Source: Phytomonospora sp040655735 (GTDB lineage Bacteria; Actinomycetota; Actinomycetes; Mycobacteriales; Micromonosporaceae). From it: DNA of 64,000 nucleotides. Position numbers and translations under genes: made by a program. Of the stretch, positions 53,063 through 62,702 are shown piece by piece. The stretch lies in NCBI RefSeq assembly GCF_040655735.1, contig NZ_JBFAKK010000013.1, forward strand, positions 1-64,000, read 5' to 3'. Under the pieces are notes generated by a model. The model had not been told where the DNA came from and searched no databases. It worked only from the letters and a program-made list of their open reading frames with translations. Position 1 is the stretch's first letter. Each line of letters starts with the position of its first letter.

Positions 53063-53506
53063 ATGGCGGCCGAAATCAAAGTGGACGACCTCGAAGCGCT
53101 GTGGCGTTCGGGGGCGGTCGATCTTCCGACCGTGGCGATTCAATACGCCGAGGCGGCGGCCAAGACGCACGCGAGCGCGGTCGGGGAATCCTCGGCCTTC
53201 AGTCGCTCCGAAGGCGGAATGGGTCCCCTTCACCCTGTCTTCAAACGGTTGCGCGACACATTCCAGGACCGCGTCCTGGTGCGCACCCACGACAATCTCA
53301 TCTCCGCGGGCCGCGCGCTGACCAAGATCGCCGACGGTTTCGCGACCACCGACCGGCTCAACGCCGCGCAGCTCAACGAGTACGCCGACTTCAAGACCGG
53401 CATCGAGACCGGTCCCGCCTACGAGCGGCCGCCGTCGGTTCCCGAGGCGCCCTCCAGCGGCGATCCGCACCCGGAGGACTCCGGCGGCCATCCCGGACCC
53501 AACTGA
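53063..53506 (+). CDS. WXG100-like helical protein
   Basis: A 147-residue protein, mainly two long helices (LPTVAIQYAEAAAKTHASAV and VRTHDNLISAGRALTKIADG) and a flexible proline-rich acidic tail from about residue 118. This is the shape of ESX substrates or chaperone-like partners. I start it at ATG 53063 with GGAGG eleven bases upstream; a GTG at 53051 is the alternative. First gene of the rightward operon. Confidence 0.65.
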   Translation: MAAEIKVDDLEALWRSGAVDLPTVAIQYAEAAAKTHASAVGESSAFSRSEGGMGPLHPVFKRLRDTFQDRVLVRTHDNLISAGRALTKIADGFATTDRLNAAQLNEYADFKTGIETGPAYERPPSVPEAPSSGDPHPEDSGGHPGPN

Positions 53507-53536
53507 TCGCGACGATTCTTCCGAAAGAGGCGCGCC

Positions 53537-54550
53537 ATGGCTACGAAGCAAGAGGAGAACGGCGGTTCGGCCCGGATCGTCGACGTCGACTTCACCCCGG
53601 CACCGGCCGACGAGCTCAACAGCGTCTCGGTGATCCCGTGGTCGGACGTCAAGGAGGCCGCCGACTTGATCGTGCAGGCCGCGATCACGGCGAGGGTCGC
53701 CGAGATCCACCAGGCGGACGTGCTCAACGAGGGCCCGACCGTCGGCGACGCGCAGCGTTACCGCGAGATGGTCAACGACGCCGACTTCGACTGGATCGGC
53801 GAGAAGTTCCAGTACTTCTACGAGCGCTGGCCGGCTTTCGCCGGTGGCATCGCCTCGTCCCTTCAGGAGGCGAAGCAGTCGCTCCTGTCGGGCCGCATGA
53901 CGCCCATCAACAACGTCGCCGACGTCACCGACGCCTGGGCCGGCGAGGCGCAGCACGACTTCAAGTCCTACTTCCTCAACCCGATGCTGACCCAGGCGGT
54001 GAGCAATCAGCAGCTCATGTTCGACGAGCTGACCGTCGCGATGCAGGCCTACGAGAGCATCCTGCGGCAGTGCCGCCACGACGCCGTCGCCATCGCCAGG
54101 GAGACGATCAAGGTGCTCGACAGCATCACCGACAAGACTCCCGAGGACGTGCAGGTGACCCTCGGCGTCCTCGGCGTGGCCGTCGGCGTGGTCGCGACCG
54201 TCGCATCTGGAGGGACGGCGACCGGACTCACGCTGGGGCTCATCGGATCCGGGATCTCGGCGGTGAGCACGGGCGTCAGCGCCGCCCAGAACATCAACGG
54301 CGACACCGTCGAGTCGGTGATGTCGCAGCTGCGGACCACCCTCGACGACCTCAAGGAGGCCATGGACAACGAGGAGCAGGCCATCGCCGACGGTCTCGCC
54401 GAGACCGAGACGAAGCTGCAGGGCTGGCTGTCCTCCTCCGACCCCCTCACCGTCGGCACGATCCTGGCCAACGAGCCCAACGACGACGGCACCACCGACA
54501 TCTCCGACGGTCACGTGCCGCCGGAGTCCGAGTTCGGCCCGAAGCGGTGA
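53537..54550 (+). CDS. Large ESX-associated protein with hydrophobic hairpin
   Basis: A 337-residue protein. Helical regions at about 50-210 contain WPAFAGGIASSLQEAKQSLL and a WAGEAQ motif close to the WxG turn, so this may be a longer WXG-type substrate. A glycine-rich hydrophobic stretch at about 212-250 (LGVLGVAVGVVATVASGG, then TGLTLGLIGSGISAVSTG) could insert into a membrane, as in pore-forming or channel-like effectors. Family not recognised. Its stop overlaps the following lipoprotein start (GTGA). Confidence 0.65.
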   Translation: MATKQEENGGSARIVDVDFTPAPADELNSVSVIPWSDVKEAADLIVQAAITARVAEIHQADVLNEGPTVGDAQRYREMVNDADFDWIGEKFQYFYERWPAFAGGIASSLQEAKQSLLSGRMTPINNVADVTDAWAGEAQHDFKSYFLNPMLTQAVSNQQLMFDELTVAMQAYESILRQCRHDAVAIARETIKVLDSITDKTPEDVQVTLGVLGVAVGVVATVASGGTATGLTLGLIGSGISAVSTGVSAAQNINGDTVESVMSQLRTTLDDLKEAMDNEEQAIADGLAETETKLQGWLSSSDPLTVGTILANEPNDDGTTDISDGHVPPESEFGPKR

Positions 54551-55332
54551 CCATCCGCCGGTCGACGCGAGCGGCGGGCGTCCTGCTCGCGTTGTCCCCC
54601 TTGCTGTTCGCCTCGGCGTGCGGGGGCCGGCCGAGTCTGCCCCCGGACCCCGAGCCGCCGGCCACGACGCTCACCGAACCCTTGCGCGCCTTGGGTTCGG
54701 CCTCCGACGGAGGTGCCGCGCAGCTGGCCGAGACCGCCTTCACCGTCGTCGATCCCTCCCACAACGGCGGCGTCGACGTGGCCTGGGCCGGGGAGGTGGC
54801 CAACACCAGCGCCACCGACCTGCTCGTCTACGTCAACCTCGAACTCACCTGGACCGACGGCGACGGCAGCACCCATGTCGAGCCGTGGGAGGGGTTCTTC
54901 GACGTCCTGCCCGGCGCGACGGCCGTCAAGGGCCGCGTCATGACGCTGGACTTCGTGCCGACGGCCCTCGACGTCACGATCGCCGACCAGAGGTGGCGTC
55001 CCGTCGCCGACCTGACCGCGCGGAGCATCACCGTCGGCGCCGAGGTGACCTCCTCGCGCGTCGAGAAGGGCGCCGACGAGGTCGGCGTCGAAGCCGAGGT
55101 CGTCTCCTCCTACTCCGCCGACAGCGGCAACGCCCAGCTCCTGCTGGTCTTCCGCGACGCCGGGGGAAAGCTCCTCGGCGCCGCCGAGGCCGAGGACGTG
55201 ACCGGCCTGACCGCCGGGGCGCACACCGTCGACGGCGACATCCCCCTGCGCTGGTGGCCCGACAAGGCCGACGCGGCCGAGAGCGGCGCGGCGCTCGTGC
55301 GCGTGTGCTGCAACTGGATGGACGGGATCTGA
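54547..55332 (+). CDS. Lipoprotein, Ig/NEAT-like extracellular domain, unknown
   Basis: A 261-residue lipoprotein with a signal peptide and lipobox ASAC (Cys25). The remainder looks like two beta-sandwich parts (DVAWAGEVANTSATDLLVYV and VEAEVVSSYSADSGNAQLLLVF), typical of FxLYD-like extracellular domains, ending in VRVCCNWMDGI with a vicinal cysteine pair. Translationally coupled to the preceding gene, it may hold the ESX-like product at the outer face. Confidence 0.65.
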   Translation: MTIRRSTRAAGVLLALSPLLFASACGGRPSLPPDPEPPATTLTEPLRALGSASDGGAAQLAETAFTVVDPSHNGGVDVAWAGEVANTSATDLLVYVNLELTWTDGDGSTHVEPWEGFFDVLPGATAVKGRVMTLDFVPTALDVTIADQRWRPVADLTARSITVGAEVTSSRVEKGADEVGVEAEVVSSYSADSGNAQLLLVFRDAGGKLLGAAEAEDVTGLTAGAHTVDGDIPLRWWPDKADAAESGAALVRVCCNWMDGI

Positions 55333-55335
55333 CAC

Positions 55336-55899
55336 GTGGGGGAAGTCGCCGACCGCCTCGCCGCCCTGACCGTCCGCGTGAGCTCGCCCGACGGGAACGT
55401 CCGCGCCACCGTCAAGGCCGGGCTCCTCGAGTCGGTGAGGTTTCGGCCGGGCGCCTACGCCGACTACACCGAGGACGGCCTCGCCTGGCAGATCGGGCGC
55501 GCCGCGACGCTCCTCTATGTCGGGCACGAGCGCGGTGTCGCCCAGATCATGCGCGAGGCCGGCCTCAACCGCCGCAAGGACCCCGCGCAGGCCCGCGACG
55601 AAGCCGAACGCCGCTACCTGGAGAAGGTGTTCACCATCCCCGCGACCGCCACGGGCCCGCGCGGGCAGGTGCGGCTGAGCACCGTCGGCATGCTCAGCTG
55701 GGCGTGCCGGATCAAGACCGGCGCGCTGGCCTTGCTGCGCGAGGACGAGTTCGTCGCGGAGGCCGGCGCGACGGCCGGCGAGATCCTGCGCCGCACCGCC
55801 TATGAGGCCGCGCTGCTCAAGGACGAGTGCTTCGGCCTGAACCTGCCCGACCTCGCCGAGGAGCGGCGCCGCCGGCGGGAGCGGGCGGGGCGGGGTTGA
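55336..55899 (+). CDS. YbaB/EbfC-like ESX-associated protein
   Basis: A 187-residue cytosolic protein. The N-terminal VSSPDGNVRATVKAGLLESV resembles the beta-strand core of YbaB/EbfC proteins found in type VII secretion loci. The C-terminal 100 residues are helical and arginine-rich at the end (EERRRRRERAGRG). Probably a structural partner of the preceding gene products. GTG start three bases after the previous stop. Confidence 0.55.
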   Translation: MGEVADRLAALTVRVSSPDGNVRATVKAGLLESVRFRPGAYADYTEDGLAWQIGRAATLLYVGHERGVAQIMREAGLNRRKDPAQARDEAERRYLEKVFTIPATATGPRGQVRLSTVGMLSWACRIKTGALALLREDEFVAEAGATAGEILRRTAYEAALLKDECFGLNLPDLAEERRRRRERAGRG

Positions 55900-56024
55900 G
55901 CGGGGCCTACGCGTCCTCGTGGCCCGACGACATACACGACCATGAATACACATGGTGATCACTCCATCGCAGCCGTGCATACTGGGACAGGTCCGTGCCC
56001 CACCCGCGCGCCGCGAGGGAGCCC

Positions 56025-57521
56025 ATGACCCTTGGCCGTCTGCCCACAAGCCTGTTCGTCTTCACCACCGGCGCCCTCGCCGACATCAACACCGCGATCC
56101 TGACCGCCTTCGGTGAAGCCAACGACCGCCTCGACACCGCCCTCAGCCGCGATGAGGTCCGCGCCCTCCTCCGTGAGGTCGGATGGTTCGATCCCATCGA
56201 GGACGCCGAACTGGCCAAGCGACTGACCGCACTCGAAAACTGGGAACTGCTCGACCCGGTGCAGGACGGCGGCCACAACTACCGCACCGCCGAGGAGTAC
56301 GAGCGCAATAACCTCCGGTACTCCCTCACCAAGCAGGGCGAGGCCGCGATCGCCGCCCTCGAACGAGCACACGAGATCCTCAGCTCCGCCGGCGCCCTCC
56401 AGACCTCTGTCCTCGATGCGATCGCCGACCGCCTCGACGACCTCTACAAAATGCACACCGGCACCGTCCTCGATCGCCGGATCTACACCGCCGTCACCGA
56501 ACTGGAAGGCCACCTGGAGGCACTGCGCACCAACACGCAGCAGTTCAACGGCCAGCTCCAGCGACTCTTGCGTCCCCAGGAGACCGATGTCGAGGTGTTT
56601 CGGGCCGTCAAGTCGGCCACCGTCTCCTACCTCCAGGAGTTCTGCGCCGACCTCGACAAACTCGCCGAACGTATCCGCCTCGCCCTGGCCCGCGTGGAGG
56701 AACAGGGCGCCGAGGACCTGCACCGCCGCGCGCTCGCCGGAGCGGAGCTGCCGCCGACGATTGGAACGGCCGGACGAGACGACTGGCTGGCACAGCGACG
56801 ACGCAGGTGGGCCGGGCTGCGCACTTGGTTCGGCGGCGGCGACCCGAGGGTCCGCCAGCTGCACGACCTGGCCCGCAAGGCGATCATCACTCTTCTCAAC
56901 GTTCTGGAACGTTTCGAGATGGAACGGCGGCGGGCCTCCAGCACCGTGGCCGACCTGCGAACGCTCGCGCGCTGGTTCGCCCAGACCGACACCGAGTCCG
57001 AGGCTCACCTGCTGTTCGGCGCGGCCTTCGGCCTCACCTCCGCCCGGCACGCCCACCTCCACCACGACGACCCCGAACGCCATTCCCCCACCGAACGCTG
57101 GGACCAGTCCCCAGTACCCGTCTCGGCGACACTGCGCACCTCCGGGCGGGTCGCCCACCAGGGACGGCCCGCCAATGTGCGCGACACGGCCGCGATCCGG
57201 CGCAAACGCCGCGCGGAGGCCGCCATCGAACGCGCGCAGGTGGAGGCCGCCTGGCGGCTGCTGCACACCGGTGGTGAGGTGCGGCTCTCCGACGTCGGCC
57301 GCCTTCCGGCCGATGGCTTCTCCCGCTTCCTGGAACTACTCGGACTCGCGCTGGAGAGCAAGCCCGGCCCCGACCGGTCCCGCCGCGCCTCCACAAGTGA
57401 CGGACGTACCTGGGTCCGGTTGCGGCCCACCGGAGACGACCGGGTCGCCGTACTGGTGACCGACCGGGGTGAACTGCGGGGACCGGACTGGTTTCTCACG
57501 ATCGGCGGCAGCGGGGAATGA
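56025..57521 (+). CDS. jetA: Wadjet type II JetA (DUF2397/TIGR02677)
   Basis: Kleisin-like subunit of the Wadjet SMC complex, which recognises and cleaves circular plasmid DNA. It has 498 residues, about the family length. The start LPTSLFVFTTGALADINTAI and a following winged-helix region are typical of DUF2397; the middle is long helices with LQRLLRPQETDVEVFRAVKS, and the end again has a small winged-helix part. I start it at ATG 56025 with GAGGGAG upstream. It overlaps jetB by four bases. First gene of the operon. Confidence 0.9.
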   Translation: MTLGRLPTSLFVFTTGALADINTAILTAFGEANDRLDTALSRDEVRALLREVGWFDPIEDAELAKRLTALENWELLDPVQDGGHNYRTAEEYERNNLRYSLTKQGEAAIAALERAHEILSSAGALQTSVLDAIADRLDDLYKMHTGTVLDRRIYTAVTELEGHLEALRTNTQQFNGQLQRLLRPQETDVEVFRAVKSATVSYLQEFCADLDKLAERIRLALARVEEQGAEDLHRRALAGAELPPTIGTAGRDDWLAQRRRRWAGLRTWFGGGDPRVRQLHDLARKAIITLLNVLERFEMERRRASSTVADLRTLARWFAQTDTESEAHLLFGAAFGLTSARHAHLHHDDPERHSPTERWDQSPVPVSATLRTSGRVAHQGRPANVRDTAAIRRKRRAEAAIERAQVEAAWRLLHTGGEVRLSDVGRLPADGFSRFLELLGLALESKPGPDRSRRASTSDGRTWVRLRPTGDDRVAVLVTDRGELRGPDWFLTIGGSGE

Positions 57522-58735
57522 GCAACGCCAAGAACCTGTTCGCCCAGGACGAGCATCGCGACTTCACCCGTGCCGTCCGGATGCTCCTGCGGCACCCGCT
57601 GCTGACCGCCGCCGCCCAGCCCGAGGCCTTCGCGCTCGTCCGGCGAGCCAGGGAAGGGCTGGAGCAGTACTTCAAGGTCAACTGCGATTGGCGCCTCGAC
57701 GTCGACCCGCGTGCCGGATACGCGCGGCTGCACAAGATCCGCCCTCCGGACCCGAGGCGCCCGCTGCGGCGCGCACGGGCTACGAAGGCGCCCTACGACC
57801 GGTTGCGGTACATCGTCCTGTGTGTGACGGCCGCCGAGCTGTTGAACCGGCCGGTGACCACCATCGGCATCCTCGCCGACCAGCTCGCTCACACCTTCGC
57901 CACCGACACGGCGCTGCCGTCTTTCGATACGGCCGAACGTGGCGACCGGGCAGCCCTGGTAGACGTCCTGAAGACTTTCGAGGATCTCGGCGCCCTCGTC
58001 CTGCTCGACGGCACCGCGGACGGATACCTCGACTCCTCCACGGCGAAGGCACTGCTCAAAGCCGAACCCGCGATGCTCATGAACCTTCTCGCCGCGCCCC
58101 AGGCTCCGACCCGTGTAGCGGCCTCCGACGCGGCCGAACGTGTCCACGGTCTGCTGTGGGAGCCGCGTCAAGAACTGTCCGATGAGGACACCGAGGCGAT
58201 TCGTGTCCGGCGCAACCAGCGGTCCCGGCACCGTTTGATGCGTCGGCTCCTGGAGGATCCGGTCGTTCACTACGAGCGGATCACCGAGGACGAACTCACC
58301 TATCTGCGCTCGTCCGGCGGCCGCAGGACCATAGGCCAGGCGGCTGCAAACGCGGGGATGGTGCTGGAGGAACGTGCTGATGGAGTCATGTTCGTCGACC
58401 CCGACGCCCTGTCCACCGACGACACCTTTCCCGACACCGGTACCGCAAAGCAGACCGCGCTGCTGCTCCTGGACCGGCTGACCACAACCGGGACCCTGAC
58501 CCGGGAGGAACTGCACGCCCATCTCGCCGACCGCATGGCCGAGCACCCGAGATGGGCCAGGAGCTACCGGCCGGACGGCACCGCCCGGCTCTTGCGCGAG
58601 GCACTCGACGTCTTGGCCGCCTTCGAACTGATCGACGAATGCAACTCGGCGGCGATCCGGGCGCTTCCCGCCGCGCACCGCTACCGGCTCACCGAAGTGA
58701 AGACCACCACCGGCGAAGGAGACTCCGATGACTGA
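57518..58735 (+). CDS. jetB: Wadjet type II JetB (DUF2398/TIGR02678)
   Basis: A 405-residue winged-helix subunit that joins JetA and the SMC ATPase (MukE-like role). DFTRAVRMLLRHPLLTAAA and VNCDWRLDVDPRAGYARLHK are conserved DUF2398 segments, and RLRYIVLCVTAAELLN follows. The start overlaps the jetA stop (ATGA) and the stop overlaps jetC by eight bases. Confidence 0.9.
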   Translation: MSNAKNLFAQDEHRDFTRAVRMLLRHPLLTAAAQPEAFALVRRAREGLEQYFKVNCDWRLDVDPRAGYARLHKIRPPDPRRPLRRARATKAPYDRLRYIVLCVTAAELLNRPVTTIGILADQLAHTFATDTALPSFDTAERGDRAALVDVLKTFEDLGALVLLDGTADGYLDSSTAKALLKAEPAMLMNLLAAPQAPTRVAASDAAERVHGLLWEPRQELSDEDTEAIRVRRNQRSRHRLMRRLLEDPVVHYERITEDELTYLRSSGGRRTIGQAAANAGMVLEERADGVMFVDPDALSTDDTFPDTGTAKQTALLLLDRLTTTGTLTREELHAHLADRMAEHPRWARSYRPDGTARLLREALDVLAAFELIDECNSAAIRALPAAHRYRLTEVKTTTGEGDSDD

Positions 58736-61700
58736 GACCTCACGGTGGCGCCCGACACGAGCCGGGATCCTCAACGTCTGGCGCTACTACGACGAGATCT
58801 TCACCTTCCACAAAGGACGGCTGCTCGTCCGCGGTCCCAACGGCAGCGGCAAGTCCAAGGCCCTGGAACTACTGCTTCCCTATCTCCTCGACGCCGACAT
58901 CCGCGCCACCCGGCTGTCCACCTTCGGCACGAGGACCCGCACCATGCACTGGAACCTCATGGGCGAGGGCACCGAGGGGCAGACCCGCGTCGGATACCTG
59001 TGGCTGGAGTTCGGGAACGGTGACGGCGACTGGTTCACCTGCGGAGTCCGGCTCCAGGCCTCCAACCGTGACAGCAAGGTGAACCAGGACTACTTCACCG
59101 CCGACACCCGGATCGGCCTCGATGACGGGCCGTCGCTGAAGAACCCGACCGGTTCGCCGTTGAGCGTGCGGGAACTCAAGGCCCTCCTCGGCGATGGAGT
59201 ATGCGAACGCGACGTGTACCGCGACCGGATCCGGCGCCGGCTGTTCGGCGAACTCAGCCCTTCGCGCTACGACTCCCTGATCAACGCGCTTCTGCAACTG
59301 CGGACGCCGAAGCTTTCCGAACGACTCGACCCCAAGGCCCTGTCGGTCCTGCTTTCCAAGGCCCTGCCTCCGCTCAAGGAGGACGAGATCGGCGAGCTCG
59401 CCGAGGGTTTCGAGCGCCTCGACCGGCACGGCGAGCGCATCAAGGGCCTGGAGACGCAGCTGGCGGCCGCCAAGAGTCTGCGGGATCGGCAGCGGGCCTA
59501 CGCCCAGCGAATCCTCCGTGCCGCCTCAGCGGAGTTGGTGCGGGCGACGAACGACATGGACGCCGCCACCCGTGACACTCGGCTGGCAGGTGAAGGGCTC
59601 GGCAAGGTCACCGGGGAAATCGAGCGCCTCCTTGAGAATCGGGAGAGTGACGAGCGGCGGCAGGCCGAGTGCGAGGCGGCTGTCGTGGCGCTGAAGGACT
59701 CCGAGGACTACCGCGGCGGCGGTCGGCTCGACCGGCTTCGGGAGCAGTCCTCGAACGCCTTTCGCAAGGCCGCCGAGGAACGCGACCGGGCCGGGCGGCA
59801 GCGCTCGGCGGCAGACCGGGTCCGTGCGGAGCTGGGGACGGCGAAGTCATCGCTGACTCGGGCACAGGAGCAGGTCGCCGACCGGGCCGCGGCCGCCAGG
59901 CGGGCCGCCGAGACGGCGGGCCTGGAGCATGTCGTCGGGGAGATGGCCGGACAGCAGGGAACCGCCAGGCTTCTGCTGCGCGCGGCCGTCGACTCGCGCC
60001 TCGGTCAGGTTCGGGCGGTGGGGAAGGCTGTGGTGGCCCGGCGCAGCGCAGAGGAACTGCGCGCCTCTGCGGACAAGCGTGTTGACGACGACCGCCGTGA
60101 CCTGGAGGCGGCGTACCAAGCACTGCAACGGGCTCGCTCCGAGCGCGACGCCGAGAGCGAGTCGTATGGCGACCGCCTTGTCGCGTGGACTGGTGCCTGC
60201 ACACTACTGCGCTTTGATGAGAGTGAGGTCACCGAGCTACGCGACGCCGTCGGCGACGACGGAGGAGTTCGCACGGTCGCTCACCGGGTGGCGCAGCGGG
60301 CGGTCGCGGAGGCCGCTACCGAAACGGCGACGGCCGAGCGCCGTCGTGTCGAACTCCAGGCCGACCGCGCCGCCACCCAGGCCGGCCTGGATGACCTGAT
60401 GCGGACCAAGACAGTGGCTCCGTCCGTCCCACCGACCCGTTCAGCGGAACGCGGTGGACGTCCAGGGGCCCCGCTGTGGCGGTTGGTGGCGTTCCGCGAT
60501 GACGTTCCGGCGTCCGTGCAGGCTGGGGTGGAATCCGCGCTGGAGGCGTCCGGGCTTCTGGACGCCTGGCTCGATCCGGCCGGAACCGCCCGCGTCGAAG
60601 GTCACGACACCTTCGCGGTGCCGCTCGGCACTACACCGGCGACATCGCTCGCCGAGATCCTTACCGTCGAAGAAGAACCTGCCGTCGACGCCGAACGGGT
60701 CCGGGCGGTACTCGCCGGGATCGCCTATGGGCCCAGTGCCCCCGAAGCGGCCAGCGGCATCGGCGCCGACGGAACCTGGCGTCTGGGCAGCGCCCACGGA
60801 AGTTGGGCGAAGTCGCAACCTCAGTACATCGGGGCGAGCGCGCGTGAGCGCCATCGCGCGGCCCGCGTCGCCGAGCTTCGAGAGCACTTGGCGGTCCTCG
60901 ACACCGCGCTGTCCGCTGCCACGGTGGTGCTGGACGAGCTGGCGGCTCGGCGTGAACGACTGGACGCCGAGCAACGCGCGATACCTTCCGGCAGCCGCCT
61001 CGCGGAACTGACCAGGTCCGCCGAGCAGGCCGCGCAGACCCGGGCCGAGCGCGAGCGGGCGGTCGCGGCGAGCCGGGACCGGGTCACCGAGGCGGAGGGC
61101 GGACTCCGGGCGGCTCATGCCCGGGTCGACATGCTCGCCGCAGAGCACGGACTTCCTGCCGAGGAACCCGGTCTCGATTCCGTTCGCACCGCTGTGCAGC
61201 GCTTCGGTGATCTTGCCGGGGAGTGGCTTGAGGCCGCGGCTCGCGCCGCCGACGCCACCGTGCGCCGCGATACGGCCGCCGGCCACGTCAGCGAGGCCGA
61301 GACCTTGCAACGGGAGCTCGACGCGAGCGCCCGCGAGGCCGCGATCGAGGCCGCTGAGCTGGCAGAGCAGGTCGCGCAGCTCGATGCGACCGTCGGCGCC
61401 ACCGTGCGGGAGATCGAAGCGCGTATCGCCGGGTTGCGCGAGGAGTCCGGACGCCTCAAAGGTGCGATCCGGCTCGCCACCGAACGGCATGTGCGGCTCA
61501 GTGCCACCCAGGCGACGTTCAAGGCGAACCTCGACGCCGCCGACAAGCGGCGTCACGACACCACCGAGACTCGGGACGCGGTTGCCGCGCGGTTCCGCGA
61601 CCTGCTCGGCGGTGCTCTGCGTGAAGATGCCAGGCTGGACATCCGCGTCGACACCGACGACCGGGTCAAGGCGACCCTCCAAGCGGCCCGCGACGTCGCG

Positions 61701-62702
61701 GTGAAGCTGGAGAAGACCCCGCACCGGGTGGACGACCTCAGCGCCGCCCATGAACGCCTGCGCGACACCGTCCACGAGTTGCGCCCCAGCCTCAGCGGCC
61801 ACGCCGACCTGGAGTTTCGGCCCGACGGCGAGGTCCAGCACCTCGTGGTGACCGCCGACGGCGTCCGCATGAGCGCGACAGCCCTCTTCGATCGGCTCGA
61901 CGCCGAGCGACGCCGTGCGAAAGAAGAACTGACCGAGGAGGAGCGGGAACTGTTCGAGCAGATCCTCACCGGCCAGACCCGTGGAAACCTCGCCGAACGC
62001 ATTCGCGAGGCCGACCAGCAGGTCAAGGACATGAACGCGCGACTGGAGAAGGTGCGCACGGCGTCCAACGTGGCCGTGAAGCTCGTGTGGAAGATGCGCG
62101 CTGACCTGGAGGCCGGGGCCAAGCAGGCCCGCGAACTGCTGCTCAAGAATCCCGGCACCCTCACCCAGGACCAGAACCAGGCTCTACGAGACTTCCTTCG
62201 TCACCGGGTGGACTCCATGCGGGAGTCCGACGATCCCCTGCCGTGGCACGACCAGCTGCGGCGGGTCTTCGACTACACGCAGTGGCACGAGTTCGAGGTG
62301 CAGCTCGACCGGGGCGCGGGCTGGGTGAAGCTGAGCAAGTCCCTTCACGACGCCCTGTCCGGCGGGGAGAAGGCCATCGCCCTGCACCTGCCGCTGTTCG
62401 CGGCCGTCGCCGTGCATTACCAGAGCTCCCCGTCCTCCCCGAGGTTCATCCTCCTCGACGAGGTCTTCGTCGGCGTGGACCGTAAGAACCGCGGCCAGGT
62501 CTTCGCCCTCATGTCGTCGATGGACCTCGACATGGCGCTGACCTCCGATCATGAGTGGTGCGAATACCCCGAGCTCGACGGCATCGCCGTGCACACCATC
62601 CTGGGCGCCGACGACACCGACGACGCGGTGACGACGATGCGTTACACCTGGGACGGACACGGGCTCGTCGCCGAAGACGAGGAGGAGGGGGTGTTGTTCT
62701 GA
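58728..62702 (+). CDS. jetC: Wadjet type II JetC, SMC-like ATPase (TIGR02680)
   Basis: The 1324-residue motor subunit. Walker A is GPNGSGKS (about 36-43), near the N-terminus. Long coiled coils occupy roughly residues 240-580 and 690-1170, with a hinge-like globular part between (WRLVAFRDDVPASVQAGVES). The C-terminal ATPase half has LSGGEKAIALHL (about 1210) and Walker B FILLDEVFVGVD (about 1239-1250). It dimerises and uses ATP to extrude DNA loops. The length is normal. Confidence 0.93.
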   Translation: MTETSRWRPTRAGILNVWRYYDEIFTFHKGRLLVRGPNGSGKSKALELLLPYLLDADIRATRLSTFGTRTRTMHWNLMGEGTEGQTRVGYLWLEFGNGDGDWFTCGVRLQASNRDSKVNQDYFTADTRIGLDDGPSLKNPTGSPLSVRELKALLGDGVCERDVYRDRIRRRLFGELSPSRYDSLINALLQLRTPKLSERLDPKALSVLLSKALPPLKEDEIGELAEGFERLDRHGERIKGLETQLAAAKSLRDRQRAYAQRILRAASAELVRATNDMDAATRDTRLAGEGLGKVTGEIERLLENRESDERRQAECEAAVVALKDSEDYRGGGRLDRLREQSSNAFRKAAEERDRAGRQRSAADRVRAELGTAKSSLTRAQEQVADRAAAARRAAETAGLEHVVGEMAGQQGTARLLLRAAVDSRLGQVRAVGKAVVARRSAEELRASADKRVDDDRRDLEAAYQALQRARSERDAESESYGDRLVAWTGACTLLRFDESEVTELRDAVGDDGGVRTVAHRVAQRAVAEAATETATAERRRVELQADRAATQAGLDDLMRTKTVAPSVPPTRSAERGGRPGAPLWRLVAFRDDVPASVQAGVESALEASGLLDAWLDPAGTARVEGHDTFAVPLGTTPATSLAEILTVEEEPAVDAERVRAVLAGIAYGPSAPEAASGIGADGTWRLGSAHGSWAKSQPQYIGASARERHRAARVAELREHLAVLDTALSAATVVLDELAARRERLDAEQRAIPSGSRLAELTRSAEQAAQTRAERERAVAASRDRVTEAEGGLRAAHARVDMLAAEHGLPAEEPGLDSVRTAVQRFGDLAGEWLEAAARAADATVRRDTAAGHVSEAETLQRELDASAREAAIEAAELAEQVAQLDATVGATVREIEARIAGLREESGRLKGAIRLATERHVRLSATQATFKANLDAADKRRHDTTETRDAVAARFRDLLGGALREDARLDIRVDTDDRVKATLQAARDVAVKLEKTPHRVDDLSAAHERLRDTVHELRPSLSGHADLEFRPDGEVQHLVVTADGVRMSATALFDRLDAERRRAKEELTEEERELFEQILTGQTRGNLAERIREADQQVKDMNARLEKVRTASNVAVKLVWKMRADLEAGAKQARELLLKNPGTLTQDQNQALRDFLRHRVDSMRESDDPLPWHDQLRRVFDYTQWHEFEVQLDRGAGWVKLSKSLHDALSGGEKAIALHLPLFAAVAVHYQSSPSSPRFILLDEVFVGVDRKNRGQVFALMSSMDLDMALTSDHEWCEYPELDGIAVHTILGADDTDDAVTTMRYTWDGHGLVAEDEEEGVLF

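Noticed and set aside
52642..54550. Long plus-strand frame joined to the start of the lipoprotein gene at 54547
   Set aside because: The upstream part is arginine-rich shadow sequence of the EspC-like and ESX genes; the real start is the GTG at 54547 with a signal peptide.
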